This document shows positions 17,593 through 25,558 of a DNA stretch of 64,000 bases, one piece after another; position 1 is the stretch's first letter, and each line of letters starts with the position of its first letter. The stretch is from Paenibacillus xylanexedens (GTDB taxonomy: Bacteria > Bacillota > Bacilli > Paenibacillales > Paenibacillaceae): contig NZ_JAGIKV010000014.1 of NCBI RefSeq assembly GCF_017874615.1, positions 1 to 64,000 of the forward strand, written 5' to 3'. A model generated the notes under the pieces. It saw nothing but the letters and a program-made list of their open reading frames with translations, had not been told where the DNA came from and did not search any database. The translations under genes and the position numbers were made by a program.

Positions 17593-18256
17593 TAAATACG
17601 GCATATACCTTTCGTACAACAACCAACAGGAAGGATTCGAGATACCGATCCTTCCTGGTGAGATTGAGATATCAAATGGAGGGAATAGCAGTAAATACGA
17701 TGTGTCGGCGCTGGGAGAGATTAATGTAATCAAAAGCCCGCAACTTGCGGAGTATAGTTTCTCAAGTATCTTTCCAGCCTTTGATTATCCATTTGCTGCA
17801 GATATCGTATTTGATCCAGGTTACTACAAAGACCTCATACTGAAATGGATGGAGACCAAGCGTCCCATCCGTTTTGTTTTTACAGGGTCCACATTCGATA
17901 TTAATGTTGCGGCTAGTATTGAGTCGTTTGATTGGAAAGAGGTTGCGGGATCTCCCGGCACAATTGAGTACACGTTGTCTCTTAAAGAGTACGTGTTTTA
18001 CAGACCACAGAAGATCGTGGTCAAGAAGAAGACCACAACGAAGAAGAAAACAACAACCAGCAAGAAGAAAACCCGGGCGAATGACAAACAAAAGCCTAAA
18101 ACGTACAAACTGGTATCCGGTGATACTCTGGCTAAAGTGGCCAAGAAGACACTGGGTGATAGTGGACGTTGGAAAGAAATCCAGAAGCTGAACGGTATCA
18201 AGGATTCGGATCTTAAAAGTTTAAAAATCGGTCGGGTGCTTAAAATACCGTCGTAA
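17585..18256 (+). CDS. xkdP: LysM tail protein
   Basis: 223 residues from ATG 17585 with a GGGGGTG site (ATG 17579 is the alternative). An N-terminal beta domain (YNNQQEGFEIPILPGEIEIS) is followed by a K/T-rich linker (KKKTTTKKKTTTSKKKT, about 140-156) and a C-terminal LysM domain (YKLVSGDTLAKVAKKTLGD; LKIGRVLKIPS) that binds peptidoglycan. It is the PBSX XkdP equivalent, a hub-proximal tail protein after the tape measure. Confidence 0.92.
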   Translation: MADKYGIYLSYNNQQEGFEIPILPGEIEISNGGNSSKYDVSALGEINVIKSPQLAEYSFSSIFPAFDYPFAADIVFDPGYYKDLILKWMETKRPIRFVFTGSTFDINVAASIESFDWKEVAGSPGTIEYTLSLKEYVFYRPQKIVVKKKTTTKKKTTTSKKKTRANDKQKPKTYKLVSGDTLAKVAKKTLGDSGRWKEIQKLNGIKDSDLKSLKIGRVLKIPS

Positions 18257-18267
18257 AGGAGGCACCG

Positions 18268-19233
18268 ATGGAAATCACGTTGGACAATAAAAACGGCAAG
18301 CTCTGGGATATATCGCCTGTGGCCGCAGGGATAAGTTGGAAGACGGTCAGGATCGGTGCCGGAGCGACATTCGAATTTACATTGGTCGCAGGTGGGATAT
18401 ATCAGGACAAAGGGTTTGTTATAAACAATGGCGATATTATTCGGGTGACTGAGGGTAAGGAGCAAGTGTTTTATGGCTACGTATTTGAGATCAGCGAAGG
18501 TATGGACGAAGCGGTCAAGGTGAAGGCCTATGACCAGATACGATACTTACAGGCAAATGACACATACGTTTTCAAGAACACCACAGCCGATCAGGTCATC
18601 AAGAAGATTGCGAATGACTTCAAACTCAAGGTAGGCACTCTTCCGGCTGCCGGTTATACGATACCTTCAATGGTTGAGGATAATAAGAAGCTGCTTGATA
18701 CCATATACAAGGCTTTGGATCTGACGCTCATTCACTCCGGGCGGAACTTTGTATTTTATGATGACTTTGGCAAACTGACAATCAGGAACGTGGTGGACTG
18801 GAAACTTGATTTTGTAGTGGGTGATGACAGCCTAATGACGGACTACGACTACAAACGGAGCATAGACGGTGAGACTTACAACAAAGTGAAGATTGTTCAA
18901 AACAATAAGAAAAAAGGTAATCGGAAAGTCTTCATTGCTCAGGATAGTGCCAATATAGCCAAATGGGGATTGCTTCAGTTGTACCAAGTTGCTGACGAGA
19001 AGCTGAATGAAGCACAGATCAATCAGAGCCTTACGCAGCTTGCTAAACTCCATAACCGGGAGATGCGTAGCCTGTCAGTTGAGGCTATTGGTGATATCCG
19101 GGTGAGGGCTGGTTGTTCCATCCCGATATTCATTGAACGCTTGAAGCTGAACGTTTATTTCCTTGTGGATGAGGTTTCACACAGTTGGAACGGTTCTGAT
19201 CACAAAATGAAGTTGAAGTTGGTGGTGTTTTAA
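18268..19233 (+). CDS. xkdQ: Baseplate hub protein, gpD/gp27-like
   Basis: 321 residues from ATG 18268 with AAAGGAGG. Beta-rich hub fold; conserved-looking segments include VFYGYVFEISEGMDEAVKVK and ADQVIKKIANDFKLKVGTLP, and the C-terminal VYFLVDEVSHSWNGSDHKM. These are the hallmarks of XkdQ-type late control/hub proteins that attach the tube to the baseplate. It overlaps the next start by one base. Confidence 0.9.
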   Translation: MEITLDNKNGKLWDISPVAAGISWKTVRIGAGATFEFTLVAGGIYQDKGFVINNGDIIRVTEGKEQVFYGYVFEISEGMDEAVKVKAYDQIRYLQANDTYVFKNTTADQVIKKIANDFKLKVGTLPAAGYTIPSMVEDNKKLLDTIYKALDLTLIHSGRNFVFYDDFGKLTIRNVVDWKLDFVVGDDSLMTDYDYKRSIDGETYNKVKIVQNNKKKGNRKVFIAQDSANIAKWGLLQLYQVADEKLNEAQINQSLTQLAKLHNREMRSLSVEAIGDIRVRAGCSIPIFIERLKLNVYFLVDEVSHSWNGSDHKMKLKLVVF

Positions 19234-19493
19234 TGGCAATGATAGACGTAATTAAACGTGTGTCAATAGCGGCTGTAGATTCTACTAATCCAGTTACCAT
19301 TGCATACGGAACTGTCACATCAACTAGCCCATTTGAAGTACTTGTGGACCAAAGATTCACATTGCCTGAAGAGGTACTTGTCATACCGGAATATGCATCT
19401 AAATTGAATCTAGCTAACGGAGATAAAATACTGATGCTCCGGGTACAAGGTGGGCAAAATTTTGTAGTGATGGATAGGTTGGTGAATCCATGA
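19233..19493 (+). CDS. xkdR: DUF2577 baseplate protein
   Basis: 86 residues from ATG 19233. Matches the short DUF2577/XkdR pattern: IAYGTVTSTSPFEVLVDQRF, then LPEEVLVIPEYA and GDKILMLRVQGGQNFVVMDR. An OB-like beta barrel likely at the spike or hub. Overlaps both neighbours by a few bases, so expression is tightly coupled. Confidence 0.9.
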   Translation: MAMIDVIKRVSIAAVDSTNPVTIAYGTVTSTSPFEVLVDQRFTLPEEVLVIPEYASKLNLANGDKILMLRVQGGQNFVVMDRLVNP

Positions 19494-19891
19494 TACCAGT
19501 TACCGAAATAGTGGCTGATGAGGAGATTGAAGAGGTACAGGAACCAGGTCTAACTTATTACATTGATCCGGTGAAGAAAAGAATAGTGGGTACAGCAGAC
19601 GGTCTGGAAGCAGTAAAGCAGGCCGTTTTTTTGATCCTACAATCGGAGCGATTCGAGTTCTTAATATACAGTACTGACTATGGTACAGAGTCGGTAAGGT
19701 TGGTTGGTGCATCGGCATCGATCATCAAATCCGAACTATCACGTAGTATTCGTGATGCACTGACGCAAGATGACCGGATATCTGATGTGATCAACTTTCA
19801 AATCGATTTTCGAGGTGACACAGCAGATATCAGATTCACAGTAGTGACGATATACGGGAATTTTGAACAGGAGGTAACCCGGGATGTATGA
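19490..19891 (+). CDS. xkdS: DUF2634 baseplate wedge protein, gp25-like
   Basis: 133 residues from ATG 19490, overlapping XkdR. The central SERFEFLIYSTDYGTESVRL and the ISDVINFQIDFRGDTADIRF segment identify the DUF2634/XkdS family, related to T4 gp25 wedge proteins that contact the sheath. The leading EEIEEVQEPGLTYYIDPVKK is also typical. Confidence 0.92.
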   Translation: MIPVTEIVADEEIEEVQEPGLTYYIDPVKKRIVGTADGLEAVKQAVFLILQSERFEFLIYSTDYGTESVRLVGASASIIKSELSRSIRDALTQDDRISDVINFQIDFRGDTADIRFTVVTIYGNFEQEVTRDV

Positions 19892-20963
19892 GGATCAAAC
19901 GTTTGAAAATATTCTGGAACGCATGCTGGACCGGGTGCCGGATTACCTGGATAAGCGAGAGGGCAGTGTTATTTATAACGCATTAGCTCCGGCAGCGTGG
20001 GAATTCGCGGAGTTGTATATTCAAATCGATATAAATAATCGTTTAGTTGATGCTGAGACTTCAACTGGAGAGCGATTGACACAAATTGCATCCGGTTTTG
20101 GAGTGAATCGGTATCCGGCGACAGCGGCGCAAAGGAAGGGCTTCTTCTATGGACCAAATGATGTTCTGATTGATATTCCGATAGGCAGTAGATATTCATT
20201 GAACGATACCACATATACAGCTACATCAAGGATTGGTCTTGGAGAATACGTATTAACTGCTGAAACTTTGGGATCAATCGGTAACCAAGACTTTGGCAAT
20301 CTGCTTCCTGTTGATTTCGTAGATGGATTGGTTTTGGGAGTATTGGGTGGGATCTTAGTCCCAGGTGATGACGAAGAGTTGGATGAAGAGCTAAGAACGC
20401 GGTTTTTCGAAGAAGTAAATGAACAAGCATTCGGCGGTAATGTGGCTGATTATAGGCAAATGATAAAGGAATTAGACGGTGTCTCTTCTGTTAAAATCCA
20501 ACCTGTATGGCAAGGTGGCGGCACTGTGAAGGCAACCATTATGGCTTCTGGGTATGCACCGCCTTCATCTACATTGATTGCCCAGATACAAGAAATCGTT
20601 GATCCTGTTCCTTTTGCAGGTCAAGGTATCGGTCTAGCGCCTATAGGTCATACGGTTACAATTGTAGGTGTGAATTGGATGGCGATTAACATCAGCACTA
20701 CGTTAACATTGACTGCTGAAACGACGATTGGTCAAGTGCAACAGGACATTGAAGATGTTATCAAATCATATTTTATGGTACTGCGTCAAACTTGGGAAAA
20801 CGAAGCTCCTTTAACAATCAGGGTAGCGCAAATAGAGTCTCGTATTTTAAGTGTATCTGGTGTAGTTGATGTAATGAATACACTGCTAAACGGTTCGGCA
20901 AACAATTTGTCCCTGACCATAGATCAAGTGCCACAATTAGGGACGGTGACGCTAGATGAATAG
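19884..20963 (+). CDS. xkdT: Baseplate J-like protein
   Basis: 359 residues from ATG 19884, overlapping XkdS. Typical J/gp47 features: the N-terminal MLDRVPDYLDKREGSVIYNA (about 10-30), the central GYDEELDEELRTRFFE-type segment (here GDDEELDEELRTRFFEEVNE), and FGGNVADYRQMIKELDGVSSV. It forms the wedge ring that triggers sheath contraction. Confidence 0.93.
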   Translation: MYEDQTFENILERMLDRVPDYLDKREGSVIYNALAPAAWEFAELYIQIDINNRLVDAETSTGERLTQIASGFGVNRYPATAAQRKGFFYGPNDVLIDIPIGSRYSLNDTTYTATSRIGLGEYVLTAETLGSIGNQDFGNLLPVDFVDGLVLGVLGGILVPGDDEELDEELRTRFFEEVNEQAFGGNVADYRQMIKELDGVSSVKIQPVWQGGGTVKATIMASGYAPPSSTLIAQIQEIVDPVPFAGQGIGLAPIGHTVTIVGVNWMAINISTTLTLTAETTIGQVQQDIEDVIKSYFMVLRQTWENEAPLTIRVAQIESRILSVSGVVDVMNTLLNGSANNLSLTIDQVPQLGTVTLDE

Positions 20964-21537
20964 ACTTCTTGAGTATCTGCCGGAAGTGTTGCGTGAGATA
21001 GACGATTTCAAGGCACTGACAGATGCCGAAATACCTGAGATGGACAATTTATCTGCTGCGATCCAAAAATATATTGATGATCAGTTTGTGATGACGGCAT
21101 CCGTAGACGGGATTAGGCGGCGTGAAAAGATGCTACGTATCCAGGCGGACCCTGCAAATGAACCATTGGACTTTCGGCGTAAACGGATCATCAACCGGCA
21201 GTCAACCAAACCGCCGTTTACTATTCGATGGCTCCAAGAACAACTTGATAGATTGATTGGCCCGGGTATGGCTGTTGTATCTCAAGATGTGGATCAATTT
21301 ATCCTATATGTGACCACGAACATCGAAAACGCAAACCTATTTAAAGAGGTACAGCATACGGTTAAAACGGTGAAACCTGCTAACATGGTCTATCAACAAA
21401 ATACATCTCTCAATCATAGAATCGGCATAAAACATACAACAAAACGCAGAACAGTAGCTTGGAATTACAAATTGAATGACTCATGGAAACTTGGAGAGAA
21501 GCCATTTGCCACGCTTGGACCGGAGGTGACGCTGTGA
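20956..21537 (+). CDS. xkdU: DUF2313/YmfQ baseplate protein
   Basis: 193 residues from ATG 20956. Opens with LLEYLPEVLREIDDFKALTD and continues with DEPLDFRRKRIINRQSTKPP-like residues (here NEPLDFRRKRIINRQ), the XkdU/YmfQ signature. It bridges the baseplate and the fibres. Its end overlaps the next gene as GTGA. Confidence 0.9.
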   Translation: MNRLLEYLPEVLREIDDFKALTDAEIPEMDNLSAAIQKYIDDQFVMTASVDGIRRREKMLRIQADPANEPLDFRRKRIINRQSTKPPFTIRWLQEQLDRLIGPGMAVVSQDVDQFILYVTTNIENANLFKEVQHTVKTVKPANMVYQQNTSLNHRIGIKHTTKRRTVAWNYKLNDSWKLGEKPFATLGPEVTL

Positions 21538-21818
21538 TTGATCAAGAAGCACTGAACGATGTGGCTATACACCTTAATTCCAGAATCACGAAGGTTGTTC
21601 TTAATGGAGTGTACGAGATTACCGACTTCATAGTAAAAGAAGTCACCGATTCAACGGTTGCACTCAATTTCCTTATTCCTGCATCAGACATTTCATTAGT
21701 AACGCTAATCGAGGTTAAAGGGACAAACATCAGAATAAGCTCGAAACCAGTTAATGTCCCAATTACATCGGACAATCTAATGCTTGAAACATTTGAAATA
21801 TTGGAGGTTACAACCTAA
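21534..21818 (+). CDS. Small phage tail protein after XkdU
   Basis: 94 residues from GTG 21534, with GGAGG about 8 nt upstream and overlap with the XkdU stop. Beta-rich (ITKVVLNGVYEITDFIVKEV; TLIEVKGTNIRISSKPVNV). The family is not recognised. Probably a fibre-attachment or baseplate accessory protein, given its place between XkdU and the fibre repeat gene. Confidence 0.65.
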   Translation: MIDQEALNDVAIHLNSRITKVVLNGVYEITDFIVKEVTDSTVALNFLIPASDISLVTLIEVKGTNIRISSKPVNVPITSDNLMLETFEILEVTT

Positions 21819-22081
21819 TGGCAAAAGATAATTGGACTTTAGGAGAGACCGTAAGACCAGTAGACATGAACCAGATCGGATCTGAGATTAACCAGTTACG
21901 TACAGACGTGGACAATATCGAAATACCAGACGGGACTACAACACAAAAAGGTATCGTACAGTCTTCGAACAGCACAACAGGAACATCTCAAACGCTCGTA
22001 GCAACAGAAAAGGCAGTGGGGGACGCTCTAATTCAAGCTAAAGCTTATGTAGATCAAGAAAACCTATGGGGGGCGCTATAA
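21818..22081 (+). CDS. Short tail fibre protein with a fibre repeat
   Basis: 87 residues from ATG 21818, overlapping the preceding stop. Residues 40-75 (TTQKGIVQSSNSTTGTSQTL, then VATEKAVGDALI) are one copy of the classic phage fibre repeat that ends in 'AVkdAyd'. Long fibres have many copies; here only one is present before the end, so this is a minimal or shortened fibre stem. The product ends next to two small beta-rich genes that may supply the tip. Confidence 0.8.
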   Translation: MAKDNWTLGETVRPVDMNQIGSEINQLRTDVDNIEIPDGTTTQKGIVQSSNSTTGTSQTLVATEKAVGDALIQAKAYVDQENLWGAL

Positions 22082-22390
22082 ATGGCGGTAACATCAAAAA
22101 GATTTGCGAAAGGGCAGGCAACAACAACCCTTACTACTGTGTATACCGTTCCGGCGAGTACCACTTCTTTCCTCAAAGCCCTTACCATTTGTAACACAGC
22201 AGCAAGTGGTGAAGTAGACTTTACAATGACTTTAGGAGGGACGAAGATCATAAATAGTCACAAGCTAAAGGCTTTTGACACGATTACTATTCCTTTTTTG
22301 GATCAAATCATATTAGCGGGTGAAACTATCCAAGTTCAATCAGCTGGTAACGCAGCTTCATTTTTTATTAGCGGCAAAGAGGTGACATAA
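22082..22390 (+). CDS. Small beta-rich tail-tip protein
   Basis: 102 residues starting directly after the previous stop. All-beta: TTLTTVYTVPASTTSFLKAL, then a barrel-like FTMTLGGTKI and QIILAGETIQVQSAGNAASF. The plan resembles capping or receptor-binding head domains of short fibres. No specific family. Overlaps the next ATG by one base, so three short genes may assemble into one fibre. Confidence 0.6.
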   Translation: MAVTSKRFAKGQATTTLTTVYTVPASTTSFLKALTICNTAASGEVDFTMTLGGTKIINSHKLKAFDTITIPFLDQIILAGETIQVQSAGNAASFFISGKEVT

Positions 22391-22860
22391 TGCCAGGGAT
22401 AGATAGCTACTCAATGGATAATTATGGGTTGGATGGGTTTGATAGATCAGAATCAAAACCTTTCATTACAGGTGTTGCTATCTCCTCTAGTCAGTTTACT
22501 ATGGATATAGTTGATAGGGGTGGGAATACAATAACGAGTAAGAGGAGTTTTATACAAATTACTGGACTTCCGTTCAGACCAAAGAAAGTTATTTTAAGAA
22601 ACCCTTCTTCACAAGGTATCTTGCTAACATATGATGCAAACTCTAGGAACGCTGTTCCAAATGCATCCGGCACTAATTTTAACCTTGTTTACGATTTGAA
22701 TGACAGTTCCACTTCATCAACAGGCGTGTGGAGAGTGTTTGAATATTCCAATGACACAGTAATTACCACATCTCCAAATATAACAGAGCATGGGTTTTGT
22801 TTGCCTACAAATGGAGCAGTGAGTACAAGCTGGGTTTGGGAGGCTTACGGGGAGTATTGA
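22390..22860 (+). CDS. Probable receptor-binding or fibre tip protein
   Basis: 156 residues from ATG 22390. An N-terminal G/Y/D-rich start (IDSYSMDNYGLDGFDRSE) is followed by beta strands, with aromatic-rich C-terminal residues (TSWVWEAYGEY). Not recognised as a family. Last gene of the fibre group; the following gene is the first membrane protein of the lysis region. Receptor binding is inferred from position. Confidence 0.55.
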   Translation: MPGIDSYSMDNYGLDGFDRSESKPFITGVAISSSQFTMDIVDRGGNTITSKRSFIQITGLPFRPKKVILRNPSSQGILLTYDANSRNAVPNASGTNFNLVYDLNDSSTSSTGVWRVFEYSNDTVITTSPNITEHGFCLPTNGAVSTSWVWEAYGEY

Positions 22861-22888
22861 GAATATATAGAGATAGGGGAGCGAGGGG

Positions 22889-23155
22889 ATGAACTGGTTG
22901 GATAGCCTAAAGGAAGTTCTTCCGCTGGCTGAAAAATACGGTTTGGCCTTGGTATTGATGTTCGTGCTGTTAGGCGTGTGCATCTATTTGGTGAGGTCGG
23001 CTATAAATGATGCCAGAAGAGAAAGAGACGAGGCACAAGAACAACTTCACAAACTAACTGAGAAAATGAATGCGGAGCGTGAAAAGTTTATGGAGCCGTT
23101 GTTGAATATGGTTAATAACTTAAAAAAGGATTCTGGCGAGGATCGAGGAGGCTAA
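22889..23155 (+). CDS. Single-TM membrane protein of the lysis region
   Basis: 88 residues from ATG 22889 with AGGGGAG 7 nt upstream. One membrane segment (about 17-36, YGLALVLMFVLLGVCIYLVR) is followed by a charged coiled-coil (RRERDEAQEQLHKLTEKMNA). This resembles holin-associated or BhlA/XhlA-like small phage proteins, but the family is uncertain. Position between fibres and endolysin supports a lysis-related role. Confidence 0.65.
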   Translation: MNWLDSLKEVLPLAEKYGLALVLMFVLLGVCIYLVRSAINDARRERDEAQEQLHKLTEKMNAEREKFMEPLLNMVNNLKKDSGEDRGG

Positions 23156-23159
23156 CATT

Positions 23160-23372
23160 GTGACACTGAAATGGATCAAGCGTTTACTCCCGACTGGTCA
23201 AGATAGAGAGAAAGAGAGGGAGCAGCTCCAAGCAGTAAAGCATAAAGCATCATTAGCGATGCAGCGTTACAGCGAATGCTCTACAGAGATCAAGTCGAAG
23301 ATCGAGCAAAATCACTTTGCGCGGTACCTGGTCTATGAAAAAGGGGGAAACGGGGAGCATGCACACAATTGA
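23160..23372 (+). CDS. Small charged phage protein
   Basis: 70 residues from GTG 23160. Highly charged and helical (DREKEREQLQAVKHKASLA), with no membrane segment. Its end overlaps the start of the next gene. Not recognised; possibly a lysis-region regulator or antiholin. The open frame and overlap-coupled spacing are the main evidence. Confidence 0.5.
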   Translation: MTLKWIKRLLPTGQDREKEREQLQAVKHKASLAMQRYSECSTEIKSKIEQNHFARYLVYEKGGNGEHAHN

Positions 23373-23757
23373 TATGATCTTACTTACGTTGTATTTTATC
23401 GGAGCCATTTGCGGAGTGTATAACCTTATAAAACATGCTCCATATTTCAAAGAACGTTTTAAATCGGGTGTTGTCAGTGCATTTATGCTGGCGATGCTCT
23501 TTTTTTTGGGCGCATACACATTCAAGATGGTTATTGCAATTTGGATTAGGCTCAGCACGTCTCTAACGGGTCGTGGTGCTGTTTTGGAAGCAATCCAAAG
23601 TTACGCATGGACCATTGCCATGTTCGGTACCACAGCAGGTCTTGTGATTCTGTCTATCCTAACTTATACGAAGCGATATGACTTGTTTGTGTACTTGAGA
23701 AAGATTGATAAAAAGGGGGAACCAGACAATGTTGACTCTGGAACAAGTGAAAGCTAA
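23359..23757 (+). CDS. Three-TM membrane protein of the lysis region
   Basis: 132 residues from ATG 23359 (AAGGGGG about 11 nt upstream). Three hydrophobic segments: ILLTLYFIGAICGVYNLI (about 7-24), AFMLAMLFFLGAYTFKMVIA (about 41-60) and AWTIAMFGTTAGLVILSILT (about 81-100), with a charged C-terminus. Topology is compatible with a class I holin or an accessory membrane protein. It overlaps the endolysin gene, which begins at 23729. Confidence 0.65.
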   Translation: MHTIDMILLTLYFIGAICGVYNLIKHAPYFKERFKSGVVSAFMLAMLFFLGAYTFKMVIAIWIRLSTSLTGRGAVLEAIQSYAWTIAMFGTTAGLVILSILTYTKRYDLFVYLRKIDKKGEPDNVDSGTSES

Positions 23758-24523
23758 ATCCCAAACCCGATTGGCCGGGGTTAACCCGGTCATTAGGCAA
23801 CTGGGAGAAGCGCTTATTGAGCGTTGTTACAACAAAGGTATCTGGGTCCTGATCACACAGGGCCTGAGAACATATGCGGAACAAGATGCTTTATATGCTC
23901 AAGGCAGGACCAAACCGGGAAGTATCGTTACAAAGGTCAAAGGTGGATATTCCATTCACAATTTTGGTTTTGCGATTGATTACGCATTGCTGCTCAAAGA
24001 CGGCAAGACTGCTTCATGGGATACAAAGCGTGACGATAACCAAGATCATAAAGCAGACTTCCTGCAAGTGGCTGAAGAAGCTAAGGCATTAGGATTCGAA
24101 TGGGGCGGTGATTGGAAGACATTTGTAGACATGCCACATCTTCAAATGGTCTTTGGACTGACGACTGCACAATTTCGTGCAGGAGTAAGACCGACTCAAG
24201 CACAACTCAACGCAGCTTTATCAATAATCAAGCCAGTTGCACCATCAAAGGAGGGCGAACCTATGACAGCGGAGGAAAAGAAAGAATTTGAACAACTCAA
24301 GGCAGACGTGAAGGCACTCCAGAAGCGAGTTAACATCAACGGTGACCAAACACCGCCAGAAGCTTATCACGAGGCTCTACAGGCGGCCAAGTCAGTCGGA
24401 GCTATCACTACAACGAATGATAAGGATCAATCTTATTTAAAAGTGATCCAAACTTTGTTCAACGCTGGATTCTTGGAACCGCGATTCATCGAGATGGTTA
24501 GATCATACAAAGGGCAGGTGTAA
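23729..24523 (+). CDS. Endolysin, M15 L-alanyl-D-glutamate peptidase
   Basis: 264 residues from ATG 23729 with AAAAGGGGG upstream. Cuts the peptide stem of peptidoglycan at lysis. Zinc-site residues are visible: SIHNFGFAID at 75-84 (His77, Asp84) and DMPHLQM (His137), preceded by QGLRTYAEQDALYAQGR. After residue 165 comes a linker and a helical C-terminal part (EEKKEFEQLKADVKALQKRV), with residues about 210-264 (YHEALQAAKSVGAI) that may be a wall-binding or repeat domain. Linked to the LLH holin that follows. Confidence 0.93.
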   Translation: MLTLEQVKAKSQTRLAGVNPVIRQLGEALIERCYNKGIWVLITQGLRTYAEQDALYAQGRTKPGSIVTKVKGGYSIHNFGFAIDYALLLKDGKTASWDTKRDDNQDHKADFLQVAEEAKALGFEWGGDWKTFVDMPHLQMVFGLTTAQFRAGVRPTQAQLNAALSIIKPVAPSKEGEPMTAEEKKEFEQLKADVKALQKRVNINGDQTPPEAYHEALQAAKSVGAITTTNDKDQSYLKVIQTLFNAGFLEPRFIEMVRSYKGQV

Positions 24524-24526
24524 ACG

Positions 24527-24970
24527 ATGAACGAAATTATTCAATCTACTGTGACAAATATCCTTATCTCTGTTGCATGCTTACTGGCTGTTATGTTATT
24601 CGTATTCTTGGTTAAAGAGTGGCGGCAACTTGGAGCGTGGATTGCGGCACGCAAAGCGGCTGCTGAAGCTAAGTCTGCTGAATCCATTCAAAACGCGTTG
24701 TGGAGTGTAGCTCAAGAAGCGTACGCTAAGGCTGAGGCAGCACTGGGTGAGTTGGCTGGTCCCGATAAGATGGACATTGCACTTAACTATGCTTTGAAGC
24801 GTCTGAGGGCTTTGGGGATTACAGTTAATGCAGATGAGATCCGGGCGAAGATTCAGGAGGCGTGGGTGAAGTTGGACAAGATTCCGAAGCAACAGGCCGT
24901 TTCTGTGGCTAGTAAAGAAGTAGTTGCCGAGGTTATTAAAGAGGAAATTGATAAAGCGGTTCAACAATAA
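24527..24970 (+). CDS. Holin, LLH family
   Basis: 147 residues from ATG 24527, three bases after the endolysin stop. One N-terminal membrane segment (ILISVACLLAVMLFVFLV, about 12-29) is followed by a helical part (WSVAQEAYAKAEAALGELAG) and the conserved KMDIALNYALKRLRALGITV, then DEIRAKIQEAWVKL. This is the LLH/Phage_holin_6 layout. It opens the membrane for endolysin. A strong bidirectional terminator follows. Confidence 0.9.
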   Translation: MNEIIQSTVTNILISVACLLAVMLFVFLVKEWRQLGAWIAARKAAAEAKSAESIQNALWSVAQEAYAKAEAALGELAGPDKMDIALNYALKRLRALGITVNADEIRAKIQEAWVKLDKIPKQQAVSVASKEVVAEVIKEEIDKAVQQ

Positions 24971-24971
24971 A

Positions 24972-25010
24972 AATAGAGGCTTCGGTTATTCACATACCGA
25001 AGCCTCTATT
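24972..25010. terminator. Bidirectional terminator between convergent genes
   Basis: A perfect 15-bp stem (24972-24986 with 24996-25010) with a 9-nt loop, T-rich on both strands. It ends the phage late operon on the plus strand and the dCTP deaminase-like/DUF1653 operon on the minus strand; the minus-strand stop codon lies in the loop side. Confidence 0.92.
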
Positions 25011-25189
25011 TTCTTAAATCTTGGCACTTCAATTCCATTTACATATACACTACCAAAGAACATCTCATAGGGGCGAGCATATATTTTACCATCTTCGTTC
25101 CTGTAGATAACCAAAATTTCATGAGTTTCCGAATGTTCTGCTGTTTGAAGGAATTCGTAAATGCCTCCCTTAAAATGTCTGTACATCAT
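24986..25189 (-). CDS. DUF1653-like small protein
   Basis: 67 residues from ATG 25189 (GGAG about 9 nt upstream; ATG 25198 lies too close to it). The pattern YRHFKGGIYEFLQTAEHSET, then LVIYRNEDGKIYARPYEMFF and GIEVPRFKKI matches DUF1653, a compact beta protein of unknown function. Third gene of the minus operon headed by the dCTP deaminase-like gene. Confidence 0.85.
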   Translation of the reverse strand: MMYRHFKGGIYEFLQTAEHSETHEILVIYRNEDGKIYARPYEMFFGSVYVNGIEVPRFKKIEASVCE

Positions 25190-25201
25190 ATTGAACATCT
25201 C

Positions 25202-25558
25202 CTAATTCTCAGAAATCAAATAAATTTGAAACACTAACAGCGGAATAGAAAATATTGCAACCATAACCCAATTTTCTATATTAACTGAATAACCGATGCC
25301 TACTGTCAACACAGCTGTTAGAATGGCATTCACAATAGCAAGGTTACGCTGCTTTTTCCTTACCGTAGACCCTTTCCATGCTTCATTTGTAAATGCATTA
25401 AGAATATCATCAGTTTCCTTGTCTATCATAGTAGAAACGTGATCCAGCAACCTTTGCTTCTCTTCTGGAGGTGTAGTTTCATATTTTTCAGCATAATATT
25501 TACGCATGCTTGCTTCTTCTTGGTTTTTTCTTACAACCTGCCTAAGACTAATACTCAT
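25202..25558 (-). CDS. Two-TM protein paired with a dCTP deaminase-like protein
   Basis: 118 residues; ATG 25558 overlaps the stop of the upstream gene (ATGA), so the two are made together. The N-terminal 75 residues are soluble and helical (EEKQRLLDHVSTMIDKETDD). Two membrane segments follow: NLAIVNAILTAVLTVGIGYS (about 72-91) and WVMVAIFSIPLLVFQIYLIS (about 97-116). Family not recognised. The layout, a soluble sensor-like gene coupled to a small membrane gene in prophage cargo, resembles two-gene defence modules. That is inference. Confidence 0.75.
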   Translation of the reverse strand: MSISLRQVVRKNQEEASMRKYYAEKYETTPPEEKQRLLDHVSTMIDKETDDILNAFTNEAWKGSTVRKKQRNLAIVNAILTAVLTVGIGYSVNIENWVMVAIFSIPLLVFQIYLISEN